A DNA stretch of 64,000 bases from Miltoncostaea sp963703045. GTDB taxonomy: Bacteria > Actinomycetota > Thermoleophilia > Miltoncostaeales > Miltoncostaeaceae. Location: the NCBI GenBank assembly GCA_963703045.1, contig OY969782.1, positions 1,798,001 through 1,862,000 of the forward strand, in the 5' to 3' direction. The notes below the pieces were generated by a model that did not search any database, was not told the DNA's origin, and saw nothing but the letters and a program-made list of their open reading frames with translations. Shown here one piece after another: positions 40,867-50,116 of this stretch (position 1 is its first letter; each line of letters opens with the position of its first letter). Made by a program: the position numbers and the translations under genes.

Positions 40867-41954
40867 GCGACGACCTCGGCCACCGCCGCCCAGGCGGCCG
40901 CGCCCATCGACGCGGCGGTGAACGCCGCCGCCCGCTGCGGGCCCGCGGCCCGCAGCCGCGCCGCGACGGCCGGGTCGAGCGCCTCGCGCAGGCCCCGGGC
41001 GATGCCGCGCGCGGTCGGCTCCACGAGCACCGCGGCTCCCCCCGTGACCTCGGGGAGGGCACCGCGGGAGCTCGCCACGACCGGACTGCCGCACGCCATC
41101 GCCTCGACCGCCGGCAGCCCGAACCCCTCGTAGAGCGACGGGTAGGCCGTCATCGCGGCGGCCCGGTAGAGGTCGGCGAGCGTCGCGTCGTCGACGTGCC
41201 CGAGCCAGCGCCCGCCGGCCTCGCGGGCGATCCGCTCCCCCCCCGGACCCGGCTTGCCCACCAGGGCGAGCTCCGGCCCGCCCGGTCCCAGCGACCGCAC
41301 GGCCTCGCCCAGGGCCCCGAGGTTCTTGCGCGGCCCGAGGTCCCCCACGGCCAGGCAGTAGCGCTCGAGGCCGAACCGGGCGCGCACGCGGGCGGCGGCG
41401 TCGTCGCCGCTCCCGGCCCGCGCCGGATCGGGGGTGAAGGCCGGCGCCGGGTGGGGGCTCACGACGCGCACCTTCTCGCGCGGCACCTTGAGCGCCCAGG
41501 CCACGTCGGAGGCCGCCGTCTCCGAGAGGGCGAGCACCAGGGCCGCCCGTCGCGCCGAGCGCGGCACCAGGCCGCGCAGCACCGCCCGCGCCCGCGCCCC
41601 GAGCCACTCCGGGTTGGTCATGAACGTCGCGTCGTGCACCGCCAGCAGGATGGGACAGGGGTTCCAGCCGGGCGACACGTAGGTGAACACGGCGGCATCG
41701 GCGCCGAGGTCGGCCACCGCCCGCGGCGCCGCCCGCGCCAGGCGCGGCACGTCGGCCGACGGCACGCCGATCGTGCGGCCGTGACGCTCGAGCGCCCGGG
41801 CGCCCTCGGGCGTGGCCACCAGGGCCGCCACGGCGTCGCCCGCGGAGGCCGTGGCGGCCATCGCCGACAGCAGGGTCTCGGCGTAGCGGCCGTTGCCGGC
41901 GTCGCCGGGGGCGGTCTGGCCGACCATGTGGCAGTCGATCGCGACCAGGCTCAT
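40863..41954 (-). CDS. GT4 family glycosyltransferase
   Basis: 363 residues, intact. MSLVAIDCHMVGQTAPGDAGNGRYAE has the Gly-rich GT-B loop. FTYVSPGWNP and HDATFMTNPEW belong to the acceptor side. LAVGDLGPRKNLGALGEAV, LALVGKPGPGG, LGHVDDATLADLYRAA and PSLYEGFGLPAVEAMACGSPVV are the donor-side motifs, with E-x7-E in EGFGLPAVE. Mannosyltransferase-like by general resemblance. ATG 41954 overlaps the TGA of the upstream glycosyltransferase and its own TGA overlaps the next GTG, so three GT4 genes are coupled in a row. Confidence 0.86.
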   Translation of the reverse strand: MSLVAIDCHMVGQTAPGDAGNGRYAETLLSAMAATASAGDAVAALVATPEGARALERHGRTIGVPSADVPRLARAAPRAVADLGADAAVFTYVSPGWNPCPILLAVHDATFMTNPEWLGARARAVLRGLVPRSARRAALVLALSETAASDVAWALKVPREKVRVVSPHPAPAFTPDPARAGSGDDAAARVRARFGLERYCLAVGDLGPRKNLGALGEAVRSLGPGGPELALVGKPGPGGERIAREAGGRWLGHVDDATLADLYRAAAMTAYPSLYEGFGLPAVEAMACGSPVVASSRGALPEVTGGAAVLVEPTARGIARGLREALDPAVAARLRAAGPQRAAAFTAASMGAAAWAAVAEVVA

Positions 41955-43048
41955 GCGGCGGCGTCCCGGTACGCCCGCGCCAGCTCGGCGGCGGTGCGCT
42001 CCCACGAGAACGCCCCCGCCCGGGCCCGCCCCTCCGCCGCGTGGCCCGCCCGCCGTGCCGGGTCGGCCGCCAGCTCGTCGATCGCCCGTGCCCAGGGGAC
42101 GGGGTCGGACACCGGCAGATACGCCGCCACCGCGTCGGCGCCCACCTCGCGCAGCGCGGGCGTGTCGGCCGCCAGCACGGGCACGCCCGCGGCCATCGCC
42201 TCGAGCACGGGCAGGCCGAACCCCTCCTTGCGCGAGGGCACCAGCACCGCGAGGGCGCCCGCCCTGATCGCCGCCAGCCGCCCGGCGGGCAGCAGGCCCA
42301 GCCAGTCCACGCGCCCCTGGGCCCCCACGCGGGCCGCGTGGCCGCGCAGCCGCGCCGCCCGCCGCGCCGACCAGGGCCCCGCCATCACCAGGCGCACACC
42401 GGGTGCCGCCTCGGCGATCGCCTCGATGGCGAGGCCCGCGTTCTTGTGCGGCTCGATCGCCCCGGACATCAGCACGTACGGCCCGTCGGGCACGGGTCCC
42501 TCCGGCGCGACGGGAGCCGGCGCCGCCCACGGCACCACGCGCGTTCGGGCGGGGTCCACGCCCGCCAGGCGCACGGCGTCGTCGGCCGTCTCGCGCGAGG
42601 GGGTCAGCACGAGGCGGGCGCCGCGCATGCGACGCAGGAAGTGGGCGTAGAGCGCCGCCTCGCCGACCCGCGCGACGCCGGCCAGGTACTCGGGGCGGTA
42701 GGCGAGCGGGATCAGGTCGTGGCACGTCACGACGGTGCGCCCCGGCGGCACCAGGGCGGGCTGCACGGCGTGGAAGGGCATGCCGTCGGCCAGTCGCCGC
42801 ACCGCGCGCTCGCCACGGGCGAGCGGCCAGGGGTCGGGCAGCCGGTAGAGCGGCCAGGCCGGCCAGCTCACGGAGCGCGCGTCGAAGCCGTCGGGCACCG
42901 CCTGGCCGTCGCGCACCAGCAGCAGCGGCCGGTCGGCCGAGGGCAGCAGCGCGAAGCCGTCGAGCATCCCGCGCACCACCGCGCCGATGCCTCGATTCGA
43001 ATGGGCGCCGGCCAGAGGCGTGGCGTCGAGCAGGGCCGGTGCGGGCAT
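41951..43048 (-). CDS. GT4 family glycosyltransferase
   Basis: 365 residues from ATG 43048. LLDATPLAGAHSNRGIGAVVRGML is the acceptor-side loop. TVVTCHDLIPLAYRPEYL and LTPSRETADDAVRLAG follow. VLMSGAIEPHKNAGLAIEAI, RLVMAGPWSARRAARL, DWLGLLPAGRLAAIRAGA and PSRKEGFGLPVLEAMAAGVPVL complete the donor domain with E-x7-E. First gene of a minus-strand operon of three coupled GT4 genes. A TAGGCT hexamer ten bases upstream of the ATG indicates a leaderless or near-leaderless transcript. Upstream in-frame starts exist up to 43138 but would overlap the divergent promoter. Confidence 0.86.
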   Translation of the reverse strand: MPAPALLDATPLAGAHSNRGIGAVVRGMLDGFALLPSADRPLLLVRDGQAVPDGFDARSVSWPAWPLYRLPDPWPLARGERAVRRLADGMPFHAVQPALVPPGRTVVTCHDLIPLAYRPEYLAGVARVGEAALYAHFLRRMRGARLVLTPSRETADDAVRLAGVDPARTRVVPWAAPAPVAPEGPVPDGPYVLMSGAIEPHKNAGLAIEAIAEAAPGVRLVMAGPWSARRAARLRGHAARVGAQGRVDWLGLLPAGRLAAIRAGALAVLVPSRKEGFGLPVLEAMAAGVPVLAADTPALREVGADAVAAYLPVSDPVPWARAIDELAADPARRAGHAAEGRARAGAFSWERTAAELARAYRDAAA

Positions 43049-43058
43049 CGGGCGCGAA

Positions 43059-43083
43059 AGCCTACTCCGCCCGCGGGTAGGCT
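43059..43083. promoter_or_regulatory. Divergent pair of TAGGCT -10-like hexamers
   Basis: 43059-43064 read on the minus strand is TAGGCT, ten bases before the ATG at 43048. 43078-43083 on the plus strand is also TAGGCT, 34 bases before the ATG at 43118, where GAGGGG precedes the start as a ribosome site. The two hexamers are 13 bases apart, so RNA polymerases would compete for overlapping DNA. Confidence 0.5.
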
Positions 43084-43117
43084 CCGACCGACTGACGGGG
43101 CCATCGAGGGGATCGCC

Positions 43118-43807
43118 ATGGGCCAGCTCGCCGAGCACCTGCGCCGCCGCCTCGGAGGCGCTCGCTATGCGGGGCTGTGGATGCCCCGCTCCGAGGAGCA
43201 GGCCCGCCGCTACATCCTCAACGACCCCGACCCCGAGCAGTTCGACCGCTCGGGACGCGAGGCGGCCGAGCGGCTGGCGCCGCTGCTCTCACCGGAGTCC
43301 GTCGCGCTCGACCTCGGATGCGGCATCGGGCGGGTGGCCCGGCACGCGGCCCCGCTCTGCCGCACCCTCTGGGCGGTCGACGCCTCGCCGCTGATGCTCC
43401 GCTACGCCCGGACCCGCCTCGCCGACAACCACAACGTGCGCTTCGCCCGCAGCCGGGGAACCGTGGTGCCCGAGGTCCCCGCCGCCTCGGTCGACCTCGT
43501 CTACTCCCTGCTCACCCTGCAGCACGTCGAGCGCGAGGACGCCTTCCTGCTGCTGCAGGAGATCCGTCGCATGCTGCGACCGGGCGGCACGGCCTACCTC
43601 ACCTTCCCCAACCTGCTCAGCGACACCTACCTGCAGGCGTTCCTCGACTACGCCCACACGGGCCGCGGGCACCGCAAGGCCCGGGCGCGCTTCTACACGC
43701 CGGAGGAGGTGCGGCGCGTCATCCCCGCCGCCGGCCTGGAGATCAGCTCCGTCGACCCCGGCACCGAGATCGTCGTCATCTGCACGGTCCCGCCCGCCGG
43801 GCCCTGA
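43118..43807 (+). CDS. Class I SAM-dependent methyltransferase
   Basis: 229 residues. The N-terminal part MGQLAEHLRRRLGGARYAG and EQARRYILNDPDPEQFDRSG precedes ALDLGCGIGRVARHAAPLC (SAM loop), WAVDASPLMLRYAR, VDLVYSLLTLQHVERED and RRMLRPGGTAYLTFPNLLSD. YTPEEVRRVIPAAGLEI is the usual last helix. It probably modifies a glycan precursor (context inference). Only gene on the plus strand between two minus-strand blocks. Its stop lies inside the first unit of a 60-bp tandem repeat. Confidence 0.82.
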   Translation: MGQLAEHLRRRLGGARYAGLWMPRSEEQARRYILNDPDPEQFDRSGREAAERLAPLLSPESVALDLGCGIGRVARHAAPLCRTLWAVDASPLMLRYARTRLADNHNVRFARSRGTVVPEVPAASVDLVYSLLTLQHVEREDAFLLLQEIRRMLRPGGTAYLTFPNLLSDTYLQAFLDYAHTGRGHRKARARFYTPEEVRRVIPAAGLEISSVDPGTEIVVICTVPPAGP

Positions 43808-43923
43808 CCGAGCCCGGCGGCCGGACGGGCCGAGGGCGATCGCGGTCGCGCGCCCACCGGGCGCTGACCGAGCGCGGCGGCCGGAGGGGCCGAGGGCGAT
43901 CGCGGTCGGCGCGCCCACCGCCG
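43804..43923 (+). repeat. Two 60-bp tandem units in a convergent intergenic gap
   Basis: Units 43804-43863 and 43864-43923 share CTGACCGAG, GCGGCCGGA, GGCCGAGGGCGATCGCGGTC and CGCCCACCG with a few differences. Each has GCGATCGC (43836-43843 and 43896-43903). The first unit contains the TGA of the methyltransferase gene. GACCG near the start of each unit is complementary to CGGTC near its end, so each unit could fold, perhaps acting as a terminator between the convergent genes. No T-run is present. Confidence 0.7.
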
Positions 43924-43952
43924 CCACGCATGCTCAGCCGCCGCCCGCTCGC

Positions 43953-45713
43953 TCAGCCGCCCGCGCGCACGCGTCGACCGCCCCGCCCCGCCGCATCGGC
44001 GCGCAGGGTCTCCTCATCGCGGCCGGTGGCGGTGGCCAGGCGCGCCCACCGGTCGGTTCCCCAGGTGTCGGCCACGCGTATCCGCCAGGCCCCCGCGCGC
44101 GCCGACCCGGCCGCCACGCGTGTGGCACGCGCCGACATCCGGCGCGCCCACGCCACCTCGACGGCGTACGCGGGTCGTCGCCGGGCCACCGCCGCCGCCA
44201 GCCGCGACCGCAGCGGCGCCGGGATGTCGAGCGCGCGGGCGAAGCGCGGCAGCAGGTCGATGGTCGCGCTCTCCGTGAACCCCTCCTCGAACGCGCGCCC
44301 CGACCGCGTGCCGAGGGCGTCCCGCCGGGCCGCGGGACCCGTGGCGTGCATGGTCTCGTGCAGCAGCACCGCCAGCCCCGCCGCCGCCTGGTCGAGGTCG
44401 GCCCGGGAGGGTCGCCCGCCGCCTGCGCGCCGGGCGGCCACCAGCATCCGCAGGCCGCGCACGGCGCCCGGCCCCAGCAGCACCTCTCCCCGCAGCGTGG
44501 CGTATCCGCGATAGCGGCCCGCCGCCGGCCCGAGCATGCGCCGCCACTCGGCCGACGTGGGCGCGATGCGCAGGCGTGCGACCAGGCGCGCGCCGCGCCC
44601 GGCGTGGAACCGGCGCGCCTGCGCGTAGGCCCAGCGCATACCGGGATCGACCCGCGCCCCACCCCCGACCCTCGGCGTGGGCGGCGCCTCGACGCGCGCG
44701 TCGTCGGCCTCGGCGCGCGTCGGCACGCGGATCTCGACGGGGGCGCTCTCGCCCCTGTTGCCCACCCGGTCGGCCACCCTGACCGTCACCCGGTGCACCC
44801 CCGGCCCCGGCAGGCGCACGAGCACGTGATCGGCCGACGGGGCGCCCGGTGTGGTCCAGTCGAACATCCGGCCGGCCGGCCGGCCCCACCGTTGTCCCGG
44901 GAGCCAGTCCCACGCCGGTTCCGTCGGCGGCCCGGAAGACGATGTCGGCAATCGGGTCAACTGCGCCGGGCGCGCGCACCACGCGCACCCCGTCGACGGT
45001 GGGGGCCGTGGCGTCGGATGTGACCGTCCCGAGCGTCCGAACGCCCGCGTTGCCGGCACGGTCGCGCGAGCGGGCGCGCACCACGTGCCGCCCGTCGGCG
45101 AGGCCCGCGAGATCGGTGCGCGCCACCTTGCGCCCGTCGCCCGGGGCCGGCTGCTCGGCGAAGGGAATCCACCCACCCGCCTCGTCACCGGCGGGCGACC
45201 GGTTGACCTCGACCACCACCGGCACGGCGGGGTCGGTGCCCGACAGCGCGTCCGACTGCAGCCAGTCGGCCACGATCGTGCCCCCCTCGGGGGTGAGCCT
45301 CACCGATGCCGCGACCGGAGGGGTCCGGTCGAGCTGCAGCGTCCCGAGCGTCATCGGCGAGTTGACGGCCCCGTCGATGACGACCCGGACGAGGTGGCGA
45401 CCCTCGAGATCGGAGACGTCGAAGGACAGGACGCCGTTGGGCCCGCTCATCAACGGGCCGGGGACCGTCGCCCGAGTCTCCCAGCCACCCCCCGCAGATC
45501 CGTCCTCTGCAGCGATTCACTTCGACGCGGGCGGACGTGCTGACGTCGGCTCGAAGTCGTTCTGCGTCCAGCTCGCACCGGCGGCCGCGGTGTTCTGCTC
45601 CAGCCCTGCGGACTCAGAGTTCCGTCACTCAGGTACGGAGCGGCGAGAGCAAAGGCCGGCGCTGCCAGCGAGGCGCCAACCACCATGGCGATGATCAGCG
45701 CCCGGGTTCTCAT
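43953..45713 (-). CDS. Secreted Ig-like protein with HExxH metallopeptidase-like domain (several frameshifts)
   Basis: About 580 residues after repair. The N-terminus MRTRALIIAMVVGASLAAPAF ending ALAAPYLSD is a signal peptide. Three shifts between about 45510 and 45620 interrupt the next 40 residues. Two or three Ig-like modules follow (SPMTLGTLQLDRTPP, VEVNRSPAGDEAGGW, DLAGLADGRHVVRARSRDRA). A shift near 44880 lies in a GGCC run. The C-terminal domain reads MRWAYAQARRFHAGRG, GPAAGRYRGYATLRGEVLL, then LAVLLHETMHATG (HETMH) and AFEEGFTESATIDLLPRFA, a Glu-containing stretch downstream as in zincin metallopeptidases. Last gene of the sigma-factor cluster, 9 bases after the preceding stop. Enzymatic activity is not shown. 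Confidence 0.65.
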
Positions 45714-45722
45714 GCCGGCACG

Positions 45723-48129
45723 CTAACCGGTCACCGTGATGCGGATCACCCCCGACCGTACGGGCAGGAGCGGCCACCCCACCTCCGCCGGGACCCTCAC
45801 CCGCATCGGGATGGTCAGGCCGCGCAACCCGAAGGTCCAGGGGATGGCGAACGTCCCGTCGGCGCGGATGTGGGCGTTGACGACGGGGCGCCACGCGCGG
45901 CGGATCGGGTCGAGCCACTCCAGCACCACGCCCTTGCGGCCGCCGAGACCGAGTCCGCCCGGCGCCGGGGCGAGCCGGCCCGAGAACAGGACCGTCCCGC
46001 CGACGCCCACCGTGGTGCCGGACGCGCCGAGCGCGATGCGCGGCCGCATCGCGATGCGGATGCCGGCGGCCGGGCGGTCGGGCAACAGCCGCCCGCGGGC
46101 GAGCACGCCGACCCTCAGGTCGCCGCCCGCGACGGGGCGCGCCACGAGGATGAAGCGCCCGTCGCGCCGCGTCAGGGCGCTACCCACGAGGCGACCGCGA
46201 TAGCCGCGCGCCTGGACCTCGTTGCCCACGATCGCCCGGCCGGACCGGTCGGTCAGCCGTCCGCGGATCGTGATCGCCGCACCGGCCACCACGCTCCGCA
46301 CCAGCACGCGGCGTCCTCCGACGCCCTCCGCGCGGGCGCGGTCGACGCGCAGGGTCAGGCGAGCGGATCTCAGGCGCGCCAGGGGGTCGGACGCCGTGCT
46401 GCCCACCCCGCCCCCGGCGACGGTCGCCGTCCCGGTCTGCGCCGCGGTGTTGCCGGCGCCGTCGCCGATGACGACCCGCACGGCGCGCTCGCCGGCGGGG
46501 AGGGACGACGCGTCGACCACCATCCGGCCGGCGCCGTTCGCGGCGGCCTGGGTCGCGAGGGTGCGCCAGGCCGCACCGTCACGCCACTGGACGGACGCCG
46601 AGGCGACGCCCGCGTGTGCGTCCTCGGCGATCCACGTGACCGTCAGCGGGCGCCCCGGGCCCGCGACGAAGCCGGCTCGCGACACGAGGGGACGTTCGTT
46701 GTCGAGGCGGAGCACGGCAGCGCGCTCGGCCACGAGGGCGGGCGCGAGCGGGCCGCCGTTGCGGGCGATGACGCGGACGGCGTGCGGACCGGTCGCGAGC
46801 CCGCTCAGATCGACCGCGACGAGCCGGCGTCCGACGGGACCCGCCGACAGGGCCCGCCGCTGCCACGTGCCCGACTCGCTCCCGTCGGCGGCCGTGTTGA
46901 CGACCACCTCGACCGGTACGGCGCCGAAGGCGCCCTCCAGGTTGTCGGTCGCCGTCAGGTCGAGCTCGGCGCGCGACACCCACCCGCCGGGTACGCCGTG
47001 CAGGTCGAGACCGGGCGCGGCGGTGTCCACCACCACCGGTCCGGGTCCGGGTGTGAGCGCCACGTTGCCGGCGGCGTCCACCGTCCTCACGCGCCACGCG
47101 TGCAGGCCGTCGGGCACGTCGGAGGCCGCGACGTCGAGCGCCCGCGCCCCGGGACCCTGCGCCGTCGCGATCGGCCGCCACGCGCCACCCTGTCCGCCGT
47201 CCGAGGCGGTGTTGAGCTCGACCGTCGTGGTGCCCACGCCGCTCATCGCATCGGTGGCGTTCCAGGAGACCGCGAGCACGCCGGGCCGGGCCGTGGGCAC
47301 GGCCGCCAGACCCGTCGCGGTCGGCGGTGTGCGGTCGATGCGCACCGTGCCGCTCGCGCCGGCGCCGGGGGTTCCGTCGCCGTCCGCGACGACCTCGACG
47401 ACCTGCGCGCCGTCCGGCATGTCGCCGAGACCGAGGTCGACGCCGTGGTCACCGACCCCCGGCGCGCCCGTCCATCGGACGCGGCCGGCGACGCTGATGC
47501 GCTGCTGGCCCACTCCGTCGGCCGCGAAGTTGTCGCTCACCGACCAGTTCGACACGCATCGTCGCCGCCGCGCCGAGCCAACCGGACGGGAGACCGCGCA
47601 GCGCGACGGCGGGCGCGGTCAGGTCACGCACGAGGACCCTCGGGCTGTCGATGAAGTAGCCGCGGGCGTGCTGTGCGCGGGCCTCGACCTGGGCGAGCGC
47701 GAGGTGCACGTTGCACTGACCGGCGGGCAGCCCGATCTCATAGGGGCGACCGGCCTGGGGCGAGACCGGCATGAGGGCGTCGCCCTCCTCCCACAAGATC
47801 CGCCGGTCGCCGGTCACCCGCACCGCCAGGGAGCTCGGCGCCTGGGTACGCAGGGCTCCGAACCGGACCGCCGCGATCTCGCTGCCGGGCACGGGGCAGC
47901 CCCAGTTCATCTCCCAGTGGTTCGCGACGGCGGCGGGGGAGAGCGCGGGCGCCTGGATCTGCCACACCGGACCGCCGAGCACGGTGGCCTGGAACTGCCC
48001 GCTGGTGGCCCAGATCGAGGCGCCGTAGCCGTAGAGCGCGCCATCGGTCGCGGTGGCGTGCGTCGCGCCGCCGAGCCCGACGACGCCGGCGAGACCGAGG
48101 ATCGCGGCGAAGATGCGCGCCGACCTCAC
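45723..48129 (-). CDS. Secreted multi-domain Ig-like protein (frameshift near 47556)
   Basis: About 801 residues after repair. GTG 48129; signal peptide RIFAAILGLAGVVGLGGATHA. Residues 27-200 are a beta-rich domain with YGYGASIWATSGQFQA, NWGCPVPGSEIAAVRFG and GQCNVHLALAQVEARAQHA. The shift near 47556 falls between AAATMRV and SNWSVSDNF. Four or five Ig-like modules with DRTPPTATGL, DGLHAWRVRTVDAAGN and DGAGNTAAQTGT follow. The end is a carboxypeptidase-regulatory-like beta domain (ITIRGRLTDRSGRAIVG, RDGRFILVARPV) and a last beta-sandwich with FAIPWTFGLRGL. Coupled by GTGA to the sigma-factor gene upstream, so probably the sigma factor's own target. Surface or secreted role inferred. Confidence 0.72.
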
Positions 48130-49437
48130 GGACCGAACTCCAGCGCCACGGCCGACGGCGTCGCGGCGGGTGGGGGGACGGGCGGCGCGACCGCCGGAGC
48201 GGGCGAGGCGGGCGCCACGGTGGTCACGGCGGCCGGTGCCGGGGCCGCGACCGTGCGGACCGCCACCGCACCGGACGGGGCCGGGCGTGCCGCATGCGCC
48301 CGCGCCTCGAGGGCGGCCGTCTGGCGAGCCCGCGCGCGGGCGCGATCACGCTCCGCGGCGACCGTCGCGACGCGCCGCGCCCGGGCGAAGGAGGCGGCGA
48401 GATCGTCGCCGCCGTCGCCGGCGGCGGCCGGCGACAAGCCCGGAACCGTCGAGGGTCTGAGCCGGGACCGGCGCCGACACCGCGGCGGGGGCGGGCGGAG
48501 GTGGCGGGGCCAGGGCATCGACGACGAGCGGCGCTCCCGCGGCACCCGCCATCGCCACGGCCGCGGTACCCGCGCCCACCTTCGCCATCGCATGCCCGGG
48601 CATCTCCATCGCCATCTGCACGAACGTGCCGGCGCGGACGGTCGCCCCGGCGGCGATCCTCTCCCACCAGGCGAGCGCCGGGGTGGGGTCGGGTGCGCCC
48701 ACGAGCGCCTGGCCCCCGATGAGCCCGACGGGGACGAGACCTGCCAGCCACTGGCCCGAGTCGCGGCGGTGGCGGAGGGTGGCGCGACACGATCCGCAGT
48801 GGCGCACGTGCCGCGAGACGACCCGGCGCTCGGCGGGCGTGGCGTCTCCCGCGGCGACCCGGCCGATCGCGTCGTCGAGCCGAAGGCACGCCTCGCCGCT
48901 CGCGAGGCGCAGCTCCCACGCGGCGAGGCTCCGGCGGCCCTCGAGCACGGATCGCTCCACCTTGCGCAGCGAGTAGCCGGTGATCTGGCGGATGCGCTCG
49001 TAGCTCGCGCCCGCCGTCTGGAGCATGAGGCAGACGCGCTGGGCGTCGGTCAGACCGGCGAGACCGTCCTGGATCGACCTGTACCGCTCGCGCCACTCGG
49101 CGAGCGCGTCGAGCGGCACCGCCTCGTGGAGCCGCTCCTCGTAGGCCTCGGCCACGTCCGCCTCGGTGCCGGGCGTCTCCCGGCGGCGCGTCCGGGCGAC
49201 GGCCAGGGCCTCGTTGCGCAGCACGGTGTGAAGCCAGGCCATGTAGCGCTGGGGCTCGACGACCGGCGCGCGTGTGAGGGCGATCTCCATCGCCCGCTGG
49301 TAGGCGTCCTCCGCGTCGTGCAGCGAGCGCGTGAACCTCGTGGCGAAGCGGATCAAGCCCGGGGCGGAGCCCATCGCGACGCACGCCGCGTGGCGGCGCT
49401 CGTCATCGGTGGGGGGTGTGAGGGGGTGGTCGGTCAT
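48126..49437 (-). CDS. ECF-type sigma factor fused to zinc-finger and membrane segment (frameshift near 48440)
   Basis: About 436 residues after repair; ATG 49437. Region 2 around residues 24-80: TRFTRSLHDAEDAYQRAMEI, then YMAWLHTVLRNEALAVAR. Region 4 around 120-172: GLTDAQRVCLMLQTAGASYE, RIRQITGYSLRKVERSVLEG. Residues 203-220 hold H-x3-C-x2-C (HVRHCGSC) of the zf-HC2 anti-sigma type. Hydrophobic stretches at about 229-247 and 287-310 could span the membrane. A proline-rich linker and a charged helix (FARARRVATVAAERDRARAR) follow. The fused zinc-finger and membrane region suggests built-in inhibition or tethering. Heads the cluster with the two secreted Ig-like genes. Confidence 0.78.
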
Positions 49438-49611
49438 ACCGTGGACGAGGGGGGACGATGCACCGAATCCTCCAGAATCTCCATATGACGAACGGGGGGT
49501 ATCGACGTACGTGAGAGGAGCCGGAGAGATGGTTTCCACCCCCGCCAACGTCCGGTACACGAGGCGATAAGTGCGCTATTTGCGGCTGATGCGCACCAGC
49601 ACGGGCGGCGA

Positions 49612-49617
49612 TAGGCT
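49612..49617 (+). promoter_or_regulatory. -10-like hexamer, leaderless start at 49624
   Basis: TAGGCT followed by six bases and the GTG of the thioesterase gene. Confidence 0.45.
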
Positions 49618-49623
49618 GCGCGG

Positions 49624-50031
49624 GTGCCGGCGCATGTCCACCGCTCGACCTTCCGCGTGGTCATGTCCGAGGTGGACGTGGCGCAGATCCACTTCACGGC
49701 GGTGCACCGGTGGATGGACCGCGGCTTGTCGGAGTGGCTGGCCGAGGTCGGGCGGCCCTTCACGCGCCTGCTCCGGGAGGGCCCGGGCATCCCCATCGTC
49801 GAGACCCGCTGCTCCTTCCTCGGCCGGATCATGCTCGACGACGTCATCGACCAGCGCACCGACGTGGGCGGCATCGGGACCACGTCGTTCCGGAGCCGGC
49901 ACGTCTTCGAGCGCGGCGGGGAGGTGGTGGCCCGCGGAGAGCTGGTGCACGTGTGCGTTGACCGCGAGACGCGGGCGACGACGCCGGTGCCCGGCTGGTT
50001 GCGCGAGGTGTCGGAACCCGGCACCGACTAG
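49624..50031 (+). CDS. Hotdog-fold acyl-CoA thioesterase (4-hydroxybenzoyl-CoA thioesterase / YbgC-like)
   Basis: 135 residues, the usual size of single hotdog domains. STFRVVMSEVDVAQIHFTAVHRWMDRGLSEWL is the N-terminal strand and long helix, with Asp in SEVDVAQ at the position of the catalytic Asp of this family. FLGRIMLDDVIDQRTDV and SFRSRHVFERGGEVVARGELVHVCVD are the following beta strands. Hydrolyses an acyl-CoA thioester; substrate unknown. The GTG start has a TAGGCT hexamer six bases upstream and no Shine-Dalgarno. Confidence 0.8.
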   Translation: MPAHVHRSTFRVVMSEVDVAQIHFTAVHRWMDRGLSEWLAEVGRPFTRLLREGPGIPIVETRCSFLGRIMLDDVIDQRTDVGGIGTTSFRSRHVFERGGEVVARGELVHVCVDRETRATTPVPGWLREVSEPGTD

Positions 50032-50086
50032 GCGCTCTCCCTCCGCATCTCGGTGTCGAGGCGAGTGGGGGCACGGGGCAACCCTG

Positions 50087-50104
50087 CTCGCATGTCGATG
50101 CGAG
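50087..50104. promoter_or_regulatory. Perfect inverted repeat before a strong ribosome site
   Basis: CTCGCAT, four bases, ATGCGAG: a perfect 7-bp inverted repeat. It ends immediately before GGAGGTGA (50106-50113), an excellent Shine-Dalgarno for the ATG at 50117. It could be an operator or a hairpin affecting translation, or end the thioesterase transcript. Confidence 0.4.
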
Positions 50105-50116
50105 TGGAGGTGAGCG

